Assembly: GCA_964527685.1 (NCBI GenBank)
Contig: CAZGOC010000001.1
Coordinates: 323,104-387,103, forward strand
Direction of reading: 5' to 3'
DNA: 64,000 bases
Source: UBA7396 sp964527685
GTDB lineage: Bacteria > Patescibacteriota > Gracilibacteria > BD1-5 > UBA6164
Shown here: in pieces, positions 9,865-18,187 of the stretch
How positions within the stretch are numbered: the first letter of the stretch is position 1
How the letters are laid out: each line of letters begins with the position of its first letter
Notes under the pieces: model-generated
Seen by the model: only the letters and a program-made list of their open reading frames with translations
What the model was told of the DNA's origin: nothing
Database searches by the model: none
Position numbers and translations under genes: made by a program

Positions 9865-9891
9865 TTGATATTTACAAAAATATTATATAAT
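9865..9891 (+). promoter_or_regulatory. Promoter of the PH-like/mltG operon
   Basis: TTGATA (9865-9870) and TATAAT (9886-9891) separated by 15 bp, 30 bp before the start codon. It is one of a set of promoters here with the same short spacer. Confidence 0.5.
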
Positions 9892-9921
9892 TTGATTAAT
9901 GTTATTTTTAAACAATAAAAT

Positions 9922-10974
9922 ATGTTAAATTTTAGAAAAATATTTGAATTTTTATTTAAATCATTTGATATATCTTGAGATACAAAATTAATTGAAAAAT
10001 TAGAGCTTGACGGAGTTAGATTTTTAATGATTATTAAAAGACATTGGATTTATTGAATAATTCATTCTTGGAGAGTTTTATTTGTTTTAATTATAGCATT
10101 TATCAATTCATATTTATTGCTATTTTGAAGTAGTGATTGACATACATTGCTTTGAAGTATTATATGAATTTTCTTACTTTTAAATGTATTTTATTGGACT
10201 TTTATAATAATTATTTATTTAGTTAATTTTTATAAAATAGTTTGAAGCAAACCTGTTATTACAGATATTTATACAGCCATAAAAAAATCAAGAGAGAGTG
10301 ATGAAATATTTACAAAATTTTTTAATCAAACACTTTTTTTATTAATTCTACTTTTTTGAATAACTATTTTTACATCATTTACTGCTATTTCTGAGTTTAT
10401 TATTTGATGAACAACTAATTTTTGAGTTTGAGTTATTAATGCAATTCTTTTAATTGTTCAACTTGGACTTTTTTACTCATATCTTTTAAATATGATTAAT
10501 TTAGAAATGGATTTTAATATAGTTATTTGAGAAAAAATATATTTTTTTAATCAAAGATGAGTTTTGTGAGATAGTCAAAATATGAATGCAAATAAAATCA
10601 AAACTATGAATACAAAATATGCTTGATTAATTGGGTCTTTTTTTAATTATTGAGAAATAATTATTTTATCAGAAGGGGATAATTGAGATAAAACTTGAGA
10701 AATGAGAATGTCATATATTTGAGATCCAACAGGAAGTGTAAAAAATATACAAAAAGTTTTAGCAAATGAGTTAATTACCTTAGAAAAAGACACTAATTTA
10801 GTATTAAAAAAAATAAAATTAGAAATAAAAATTAATGATTTAAATTCAAAAGAAAATATTGAGAAATTAAGAGATTATATGAAAAACAACGAAGAAGCTA
10901 TTAAAAAAATGTTTGAATGATGAAATAGTGAAATTCAAAATGAAGTAAAAGAACTTTATAGTTTAATTTGATAA
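9922..10974 (+). CDS. Membrane protein with a C-terminal PH-like domain
   Basis: 350 residues. Four or more hydrophobic helices occupy residues about 45-210 in two pairs, and a soluble C-terminal part contains NQRGVLGDSQNMNANKIKTMNTKY and GSFFNYGEIIILSEGDNGDK, which resemble the beta strands of bacterial PH-like (bPH2/YdbS) domains. A charged helical tail ends the protein. The function of such proteins is not established; they are often envelope-related. It overlaps no gene but its TAA is one base before the mltG ATG, so the two are translationally close and probably one operon. Confidence 0.5.
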
Positions 10975-10975
10975 A

Positions 10976-11968
10976 ATGTTAAAATTTTTAAAATTTTTAT
11001 TTATAATTTTTATATTAATATCTATTTTTTGATATTATAAATACTCTAGTTTAGAAAATAGGTTTTTAAATGAAAATAAAAATATTGAAGTAAAATTGTG
11101 AGAAACTTTAACAAATGTTTTAATAAATGATTTTTGATATGATAAAATATTTTTAAAAATTTATTTTAAAATAAATAAAGACAAAAGTATAAATATTCAA
11201 GCTTGAAACTACAATTTTTCTTCTTGAGAAAATATAAATGATATTATAAAAAATTTTTCAAAAGGAACTAAAGCTTTAGAAGAAAAGCTAACTATTTTAG
11301 AATGATGGAATATTTATGATATAGACGAGTACTTGACTTTTTTAAATTTAATAGAAAAAGGAACTTTTATTTCTAAAGCAAAAAACACTAGTGAGTTTAA
11401 AAATGAATATAGTTTTTTAAATGGATTTTTAACTTTAGAATGATTTTTATATCCAGATACTTATTTTGTAAATAAAAATACATTTATTCTAGATGATTTT
11501 ATAAAACAAATGTTACAAAACTTTAAGCAAAAAGTATTTGTAAATTTATTATATACTTTAGATGAAAATAATTTAAAAGAAGTTATGATACTTTCATCAA
11601 TAGTTGAAAAAGAAGAAAAAAATGATTTAGAAAGATATACTGTTGCTTGAATACTAAAAAAAAGATTAAAAAATAATTGGATGATTTGAGCAGATATTAC
11701 AGCTTGTTATGCTTTTGAAATAACATCAAAAGAGTGCCAAAAAAACCTAGTAAAATATATTTATGAAAAAAATGATTATAATACTAGAACAATGACTTGA
11801 TTGCCTAAAACACCTATAAATAATCCTAGTATTTCATCCATAGAATCAGTTTTAAATAGTAATAATAATACTCCATATTGGTATTATTTACATGATAATA
11901 ATTGAAAAATCCATTATTGAAAAACAAATGAAGAACATACTCAAAATAAAAATACTTATTTAAAGTAA
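10976..11968 (+). CDS. mltG: Endolytic murein transglycosylase MltG
   Basis: 330 residues: one N-terminal transmembrane helix and a YceG-like domain. Family signatures in order: LEGFLYPDTYFV, SSIVEKEE with the catalytic Glu, ADITACYA, and YNTRTMTGLPKTPINNPSI followed by TPYWYYLHD and HYGKTNEEHTQN. MltG cleaves nascent glycan strands during wall growth and acts as a terminase. The start ATG follows the previous stop by one base. The last 9 bp overlap the end of the convergent glycosylase gene, both genes using the shared TTAAAGTAA. The N-terminal LysM-like region of longer homologues is shorter here. Confidence 0.93.
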
Positions 11969-12634
11969 TTTTTCATAATTTACCCAAATTATTGCATCTA
12001 AATGAAGTAGAGAAATACCTAATTTACAAGAAATATCTTTATAAAAATCATTTATTTTAACTTTTTCATCTTTGTTGTATATTTCATAAATTTTTGTAAG
12101 TCTAGAATCTATTGGAATACTTATTTCTTTAGGAAACTCTATAAATTTATTAAAATAAACTCTTGATCAATATCAAAACATTTTTACTCAAAAAACAATT
12201 GTTTTTTGAGTATTTTTTTGATTCATTACTTTTGCAAGAGAGTTATTTAATAAAAACATATTTTCATAATAAAAATTTTCATTGTTTATAAAATGATTTA
12301 AAAAAGGTTTTAATTTATTTAATCTATTTATTTTTGTTTCTATAAATCTTTTATTTCATTTAGAATTTTTTATAAATTCACTTAATTTTTTTATTAAATC
12401 ATCTATACTATTAACTTCATTTATTATAAAATAATTACTAAATTCTTCCCAATATTTTTCTCAAGTGCTTGATAATTGATAACAAATTATTGAATTTGCT
12501 AAAATTAAAGACAAATAAAAATCTTTATTTTTTATTTTAAAATAAAGATTTTTTAAATAAATAAATTGTAAATCTTGCTCTTCTATCTCTTTAAAATTTG
12601 TATTTAAAGATTGCAATTTTAAAAAAATATCCAT
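11960..12634 (-). CDS. Archaeal-type 8-oxoguanine DNA glycosylase/AP lyase (AGOG family)
   Basis: 224 residues, all helical. The C-terminal half carries the AGOG signature QKTIVFGVKMFGYGSRV, then FPKEISIPIDSRL and LHLDAIIW. In characterised archaeal AGOG enzymes a Lys in the first motif and the Asp of the PxDxR motif form the active site; both are present. The enzyme removes 8-oxoguanine and nicks the abasic site. The family is mainly archaeal. It overlaps mltG by 9 bp tail to tail and its ATG overlaps the stop of the gene upstream (TAATG), so it is translationally coupled to the 3D-domain protein. Confidence 0.82.
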
Positions 12635-13848
12635 TATTTTTTATAACTAAGTAAATCTTTTTGTTTTAACAACTGAGTTTCTAGTATAATAGCAAGTTCA
12701 TTTTTTAAAGTTTCTTTAGTTTTAGGTCCAAAAACTCAAGCTCATAAATCACTTTTTGATGATATTAAGTTATTTTTTAATTGATAGTTTATTAAAGCTG
12801 TTTTTGTTGTTTCTCAAAATTTTGCAGTATCTTTTACTTTAAAAAATCATAAGGTTTTAAGAGTTTTTTGTAAATTTCTTACATTTTCTCAACTATCTCA
12901 TAATTTAGGAGTTCATATTTGAGTAAAATGATTATCTATTTTAGAATCAACTGTTTTTTTAATAAAAGCAAGTTCTTTTTGTATTTTTTGCTCTTTTTCT
13001 TTTGCTATAGCAAAATCTTTATTTAATTGATTTAATGATTTTTCTCCAAAATATCAAGCTTCAGGAGAGTTTTTATCTTTTATAATCTTTGAATTAACTT
13101 GGTATGAAATAAGTTCATTTTTTATATTTTCATATGTTCAATTGATTTCTCATGTATAAAGTCACATTTCTTTAAAAATATTTTGAAGTTTTTTTACTTC
13201 ATTTTCATTTGGATTTTCTTTATCTATATTTAAAGATGAGATTAATTTATTTTCAACTTTTTTTTCTTGCTCTATATTACCTATATTATTTGAGGAAACT
13301 TCTTTTACTTCATATTTTGCCAAAATATTTAAAGGAGCAGGGAGAGAATCAATATTTATTGAAACTGGAGTTTCAGTGTCTGCTAAAACATATCAAGAAA
13401 GCTCTTTTTTTCAAAAATTTAAAGCTCTTGCAAGTCATTCATCACCATATCACATCCATATATCAAGTCTATCATATTTATATCATCTTGTTTCATTTAG
13501 ATCTGTTGATACTATAGCTCATCATCTATCAGCTACTTCAACAGTTCAGATTCATTCAAGATATATTTTTGTTCAAAAAGGATAATTTTTAGGTGCAGCT
13601 ATCATTCAAGGATAAACTGCTTTTCATGAAGCTCATCTAATTCAATTTCAGTTTAGCTTTTTATCTGCTTCATAACTTCATTTGAAGTAGTATTTTTGAT
13701 TAGGTAGGGGGGAGTAGTATGCTGAAACTACAAATTTATTTTCAAAAGCATAAGTATTATAAGATGCTTTTACTGTTTCAAATGTAAAAAATGATAGGTT
13801 AAGAAATAAAATATTAAAAATTAAGATTTGTGATAATAACTTTTTCAC
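12634..13848 (-). CDS. Secreted 3D-domain wall protein with peptidoglycan-binding repeats
   Basis: 404 residues with a signal peptide (about 1-29). Residues about 35-150 form a 3D/double-psi beta-barrel domain: AYYSPLPNQ, YPGMIAAPKNYPFGTK, GTVEVADRGGAI and YDRLDIWMG, with the conserved Asp residues of the family (RlpA/MltA-like lytic fold). The rest holds two putative peptidoglycan-binding helices, NEVKKLQNIFKEMGLYTGEI and SGENVRNLQKTLKTLGFF. Likely a wall hydrolase or lytic transglycosylase-like protein. Start: GTG at 13846-13848 is chosen because it begins the signal peptide and no in-frame ATG lies upstream. Its stop overlaps the next ATG by one base. Confidence 0.82.
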
Positions 13849-13963
13849 TTGTATTTTTTATATAATAAAATAATAAATTCAAATCCATTAATGCAATATT
13901 TTTTAGCACTTTTTGGGGGGAATTTATCTCCTTTTTTATAAAAATGTTTACTTATTATACTTA
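13849..13963 (-). promoter_or_regulatory. Leader and promoter region of the 3D-domain gene
   Basis: About 115 bases with no ORF. On the minus strand it holds AAAAAGGAGATAA (13926-13938) followed by a run of six C, then TTGCAT at 13888-13893 with only weak -10 candidates after it. The purine-rich segment is complementary to the loop of the predicted small RNA at 15792-15890. The promoter is not well resolved. Confidence 0.3.
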
Positions 13964-14011
13964 AAAAAAATATTTATCAAGTTTTATTTTTTTACTTGAT
14001 AAATATTTTTT
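13964..14011. terminator. Long perfect hairpin upstream of tRNA-Gln
   Basis: A 17-bp perfect stem (13965-13981 with 13995-14011; arm AAAAAATATTTATCAAG) with a T-rich 13-base loop and A/T flanks. It has terminator form in either direction, but no gene ends nearby on the plus strand; the tRNA-Gln -35 box lies within its right arm, so it may insulate or modulate that promoter. Confidence 0.45.
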
Positions 14012-14023
14012 AATAAATATTAT
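13996..14023 (+). promoter_or_regulatory. Promoter of tRNA-Gln
   Basis: TTGATA (13996-14001) and TATTAT (14018-14023) with a 16-bp spacer, 16 bp before the tRNA. Confidence 0.45.
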
Positions 14024-14039
14024 AGTTTTATCTTTTTAT

Positions 14040-14113
14040 TTGGGATTAGCCAAGTGGTAAGGCATTGGACTCTGAATCCAACATCATAGGTTCAAATCCT
14101 ATATCCCAAGCCA
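14040..14113 (+). tRNA. tRNA-Gln(CUG)
   Basis: 74 nt with encoded CCA. Acceptor TTGGGAT/ATCCCAA, D arm GCC/GGC, anticodon stem TTGGA/TCCAA with loop CTCTGAA giving anticodon CTG, T arm ATAGG-TTCAAAT-CCTAT, discriminator G. It reads CAG; a UUG-anticodon partner for the far more common CAA codon must lie elsewhere. Confidence 0.93.
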
Positions 14114-14152
14114 ATTATAAACTTTTTAAATTAATTTCATTTTTTAGCTTTT

Positions 14153-14680
14153 TTATTTATCATCAACAATATATTTTTTCTTTCTATTTTCAAGTACTAA
14201 GGCTCTTTGTTTTTGTAAATATTTAATCAAAATATATGGATGAGGCATAAAGCGAAATATTCTCTCTTCTTTAGTCTGAAGTTCTATAATTATTTTACCA
14301 TATCATAATATATTTGATATAAATCATCTTGAATATGCATCTAATTTTATTATTTTAAAGGCATCTATGATTTCAATATCATTTCTCATAATAAGTGAGG
14401 CATTAATTATAAAAATTTGGTCTCAAGTAATAATAAATAAATAATTATAAAATTCTATAACTGATAATATAAATTTGAAAAATGAATAATTTACTAAAAT
14501 TAAAACTGATGGTAAAATAACATACAATACTAATTCATCTCCTAAAGCTTCTCTATAAAATACTCAAATAAATGATAAAATAATAGCAAATATTAAAATA
14601 AATATAAATTTTAATAAAAAAAGAAAAAATATTATCCAATGTTTTCTCACAATAATATTTTCATTATGTTCTTTATACAT
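14153..14680 (-). CDS. Membrane protein with a PH-like domain
   Basis: 175 residues. The N terminus (KEHNENIIVRKHWIIFFLF) leads into two hydrophobic hairpin helices, then a beta-rich segment (DQIFIINASLIMRNDIEIID, then YGKIIIELQTKEERIFRFMPHP) typical of bacterial PH-like (YdbS/bPH2) proteins, and a basic tail. It is the same general design as the 9922-10974 protein, whose N-terminal part also has RHWIYGI before paired helices. Its ATG lies inside the end of the preceding gene (8-bp overlap), so the two are translationally coupled. Function unknown. Confidence 0.6.
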
Positions 14681-14903
14681 AGATAAATTTTAAAATAATA
14701 AAAATAGATAAAACAAATAATATTATAAATAAAACAAATATTATTTTTTTTAATGATTTATATACTCATTGTAACCATTCTACTTTTGTATAATTTACAT
14801 GTTTATCATTTAAATTTTTAAGTCTTTTAATTATAAAAATATAAACAAAAACCAAAAATATAAAATAAAGAATAATTCAAAGAGATACTGAGATAATATC
14901 CAT
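14673..14903 (-). CDS. Small two-helix membrane protein
   Basis: 76 residues: a hydrophobic helix (GIILYFIFLVFVYIFII), a short basic loop (KRLKNLNDKHVNYTKVEW) and a second helix (IIFVLFIILFVLSIFIILKF). Not recognised. It overlaps the start of the PH-like membrane gene by 8 bp and probably works with it. It faces away from the ABC ATPase gene, with a 139-bp divergent promoter region between them. Confidence 0.65.
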
Positions 14904-14984
14904 ATATTAATAAATTATATAATATATAAATTTATTATATTTTTTATTTAAAATAAGCAAATAAATAAAATTTGTGAATATATT

Positions 14985-15011
14985 TTGATAAATTTCATTT
15001 ATTTATATAAT
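14985..15011 (+). promoter_or_regulatory. Promoter of the ABC ATPase gene
   Basis: TTGATA (14985-14990) and TATAAT (15006-15011), 15-bp spacer, 31 bp before the ATG. Confidence 0.5.
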
Positions 15012-15042
15012 AAACTAAATTTAATTTTAATTAAAAATTCTA

Positions 15043-15750
15043 ATGGAAAATATTTTAGAAGTAAAAGAAATAACTAAAGATTTATCTTGATATGAAGTTT
15101 TACATAAAGTTTCTTTTGAAGTTAAATCATGACAAATTTATTGATTTTTATGACCAAATGGAGCTTGAAAAACAACAACAATGAAGTGTATTATGTGACT
15201 TATAACTCCAGAGTCTTGAGAAATAAAGATTTTGTGAGATAATACTTTATCAACAAAAACAAAATCTCAAATAGGTTTTATGCCAGAAAATACTTATTTA
15301 TATAAACATTTAACTTGAGAAGAATTTTTAAGATTTAATTGAAACTTTTTTTGATTAAAAAAAGATGATTTAGAAAAAAAAATAAAAAATTTACTAAAAA
15401 AAGTATGATTATATGAAGCAAAAGATAAGTATTTAGCAGAATATAGTAAATGAATGCTACAAAGAGTTTGATTAGCACAATCAATTATAAATGATCCAAA
15501 AATATTATTTTTAGATGAACCTATGAGTTGACTTGATCCAATTTGAAGAAAAATGGTAAAAGATTTACTTGTAGAATTAAATAAATCATGAACTACTATA
15601 TTTTTTAATACACATATTTTAGCTGATGTAGAAAGTATTTGTGATAGTTTTTCAATTATTCATAAATGAAATATAATAGTTAAAAATAAAGATATAAAAT
15701 CATTAAACAAGCCACTTGAAGATTTCTTTATTGAAGAAATATCAAAATAA
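15043..15750 (+). CDS. ABC transporter ATP-binding protein
   Basis: 235 residues, a single nucleotide-binding domain. Walker A GPNGAGKTTT (TGA supplies some of its glycines), Q-loop region FMPENTYLY, signature YSKGMLQRVGLAQ in place of LSGGQ, Walker B ILFLDEPMSGLDP and the switch His in FFNTHIL are all present. The closest general type is the CcmA/NatA family that drives export or bacteriocin-type ABC-2 permeases. No permease gene is adjacent, since the next feature is a predicted small RNA, so substrate and partner are unknown. Confidence 0.88.
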
Positions 15751-15758
15751 TAAAAAGC

Positions 15759-15785
15759 TTGAAAAAAAATATTTTTTTATATACT
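15759..15785 (+). promoter_or_regulatory. Promoter of the predicted small RNA upstream of dnaJ
   Basis: TTGAAA (15759-15764) and TATACT (15780-15785), 15-bp spacer. The expected start is at about 15792, two bases before the foot of the 19-bp hairpin, which supports a real transcript. Confidence 0.55.
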
Positions 15786-15791
15786 ATATCT

Positions 15792-15890
15792 TAGGTATGT
15801 AATGGTTATTGGTTATCTCCTTTTACCAATAATTATTGCATACCCATAAAATAAAGCAAAAAACTAAGAATTAGATTATAATTCTTTTTT
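15792..15890 (+). ncRNA. Predicted small RNA, or dnaJ leader with attenuator
   Basis: A stem of 19 bp pairs 15794-15812 with 15826-15844 without a mismatch if three G-U pairs are allowed. Those pairs are G-U only on the plus strand and would be A-C mismatches on the minus strand, so the selected molecule is RNA read from the plus strand. The 13-base loop is UUAUCUCCUUUUA. A 22-base linker leads to a terminator (stem 15867-15873 with 15879-15885, then T6). Promoter, hairpin and terminator frame a transcript of about 99 nt. It ends 20 bp before the dnaJ ATG, so an attenuated leader is the alternative. Confidence 0.6.
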
Positions 15891-15909
15891 ATTATTTAAA
15901 GTAAATTTA

Positions 15910-17010
15910 ATGTCAAAAAATTATTATGATATATTGTGAGTTTCAAAAACTTCAACTGAAGATGAAATAAAAAAAGCATATAGAAAAAAAGCAATGGAGC
16001 ACCACCCAGATAGATGATGAGATGAAGCAAATTTTAAAGAAATAAATGAAGCATATAGTGTATTATGAGATAGTCAAAAAAGAAATGAATACGATACTTA
16101 TTGAAGAGTTTGATGAGGATGAAATCCTTTTTGATGATGATTTAATTGAGGTTGATTTGATGTAGATTTAGGAGATATTTTTGAACAATTTTTTGGTTGA
16201 TGATGAAGAAGCTCATCAAGGTGAAGAAAAAAATCTTGAAATATGCAAGGTGAAGATTTAGAATACAATTTATCAATTGATTTAAAAACTTCTATTATTT
16301 GATGAAAAACAACTTTAAAATATGAAAAATTAATTGTTTGTGATGACTGCATGGGAGTATGATGAGAATGAAAAAAAACTTGTAGTGATTGTGGTGGATG
16401 ATGATATGTAAAATATAGACAACAAACAATGTTTTGAACTATAGAACATACTTGAGTTTGTGAAAAATGTCACTGAAATGGAGAAATGCTAGAAAAAGTT
16501 TGTAAAACTTGTAATTGACAAAAAAGAATAAAAAAAGAAGTCATATATGAACTTGAGATCCCAGCTTGAATAGATGAAGGTATGGTTATAAAAATATCTT
16601 GAGAATGAAATGACGGAATTTGAGCTTGAGCTTGAGATTTGTATGTAAAATTTAAGGTAAATTTAATAGATAAAAATTTAATTAGAAAATGAGTTAATTT
16701 ACACTATGATTTAGAAATAGATGTAATAGAAGCTATTTTGTGAACTACAAAAGATATAAATATACCAGTTATTTGAAAAAGAAGCATTTTAATTGATGCT
16801 TGAACTCAAGTTTGAAGTATTTTAAAAATGAATTGAGATTGAGTAAAATATATAGATAAAGATAAAAAGTGAGATTTATTTATAAATTTACTTATAAAAA
16901 TACCAAAAAGACTTTCAGAAATAGAAAGAGAATGTTTTGAGAAAATAGCAAAAGAAAAAAAGCTAAATGTACATAATAAAAAATGAATATTTGAAAAAAT
17001 ATTTGGGTAA
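15910..17010 (+). CDS. dnaJ: Chaperone DnaJ
   Basis: 366 residues, full-length class I DnaJ. J domain with HPD in EHHPDRGG (residues about 31-38); a Gly/Phe-rich linker in which most glycines are TGA; four zinc-binding repeats CDDCMGVG, CSDCGGGG, CEKCHGNG and CKTCNGQK; and a C-terminal substrate-binding domain. It stimulates DnaK ATPase and delivers unfolded clients. dnaK and grpE are not in this window. It sits just behind a predicted small RNA or attenuator, and no CIRCE element is visible. Confidence 0.96.
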
Positions 17011-17034
17011 ATAAAAACTAATAATAATTGCATT

Positions 17035-17072
17035 TTAAAAAATAACTATAAACTAATATAGTTATTTTTTTA
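17035..17072 (+). terminator. Terminator after dnaJ
   Basis: A 14-15-bp stem with arm AAAAATAACTATA (around 17036-17050) and TATAGTTATTTTT (17057-17071), flanked by A and T runs, 25 bases past the dnaJ stop. Confidence 0.75.
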
Positions 17073-17082
17073 TATTTAAAAA

Positions 17083-18114
17083 ATGCTAAAAAAATATTTT
17101 TTAATTTGATTAATATTTCTACTTTTTTCTTGTCAAAATGAATATCTAGAATTTCATAATGGAAATTCAGTTAAAGATACTTCAAATATATCTCAAGATA
17201 AAAATGATTTTGCTTTTGATGATATAGAATATTTTTCTTGAATTATACTAAACCATACTCCAAGTTTAAAATTTTTGGATGAATTAACTACTAAAATTGA
17301 TAGTGCAAAAAATGTAGTTTATGTTGAAGTGTATATTTTTACTGAAAAAAGACTTAAGAAAGCTTTAAAAGATGCCAAAAAAAGATGACTTGATGTAAAA
17401 GTAATTTTGGAAAAAAATGTATATCTAGCTTGAAATTTAAATAAAGATACTTTTAATGAGTTAAAAAATGCTTGAATTGAAATAGTTTATTCAAATCCTA
17501 AAAATTATGCTTTAAATCATACGAAAATGATGATAATTGATGATGAAATCATTATTTCAACAGGAAATTATTCATACTCAACTTTTAAATATAATAGAGA
17601 GTTTTTTATATCATTAAAAGATAAAAACTATATAGATATTTTTTTAAAAATATTTGAAAATGATTTCAATTGAGAAAAGTTTGAAATCAAAAAAAATAAT
17701 TTAGTTTTAAGTCCTTTTTCATCAAGAGAAAAACTAGAATATTTACTTAAAAATGCTAAAAAATCTATAAAAATATATGCTCATAATTTTTGAGATGAAA
17801 ATATAAAAGATATATTAATCAATCAAAAACAAAACAATATTTTAATACAAATGATTTTTCCTGATTTAAAAAAGGTTTCTTCAAATAAAGAAATAATAAA
17901 TGATTTAAAATCAAAAAAAATTGATATAAATATTATAGATAAACCTGAAATTCATGCAAAATCTATTTTAATTGATGATGAATATTTATATATTTGAAGT
18001 ATAAATTTTTCAAGTGCTTCAATAGATAGAAATAGAGAAATTTGAATTTTAATTAAAAACAAAGAAATTATAAAAAGTTTTTTAGATATATTTAATGATG
18101 ATTTTTTAAAATAA
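17083..18114 (+). CDS. Phospholipase D-like lipoprotein
   Basis: 343 residues. A lipoprotein signal peptide ends LLFSCQN, so Cys17 would be lipidated. Two PLD-superfamily repeats follow, each with an HxK motif: NHTKMMIIDDEIIISTGN with a following NRE, and IHAKSILIDDEYLYIGSINFSS with a following NRE. The His, Lys, Asp and downstream Asn/Glu needed for the phospho-histidine mechanism are present. Members include phospholipases, cardiolipin synthases and nucleases (Nuc/BfiI). Being outside the membrane, it may act on host or scavenged nucleic acid or lipid, which is inference. It stands alone between terminators. Confidence 0.82.
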
Positions 18115-18187
18115 TCAATTTTATTTTTTTGATTATTTGAACTTTTATGATATAGTATTATATATTAATAATAAATTATAAAAATTT

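Noticed and set aside
13209..13585. Overlapping plus-strand ORFs of 102 and 69 codons
   Set aside because: Antisense shadows of the 3D-domain protein gene, which has recognisable domains.
15043..15750. Complete ABC transporter
   Set aside because: Only the ATPase is encoded; no permease gene lies on either side.
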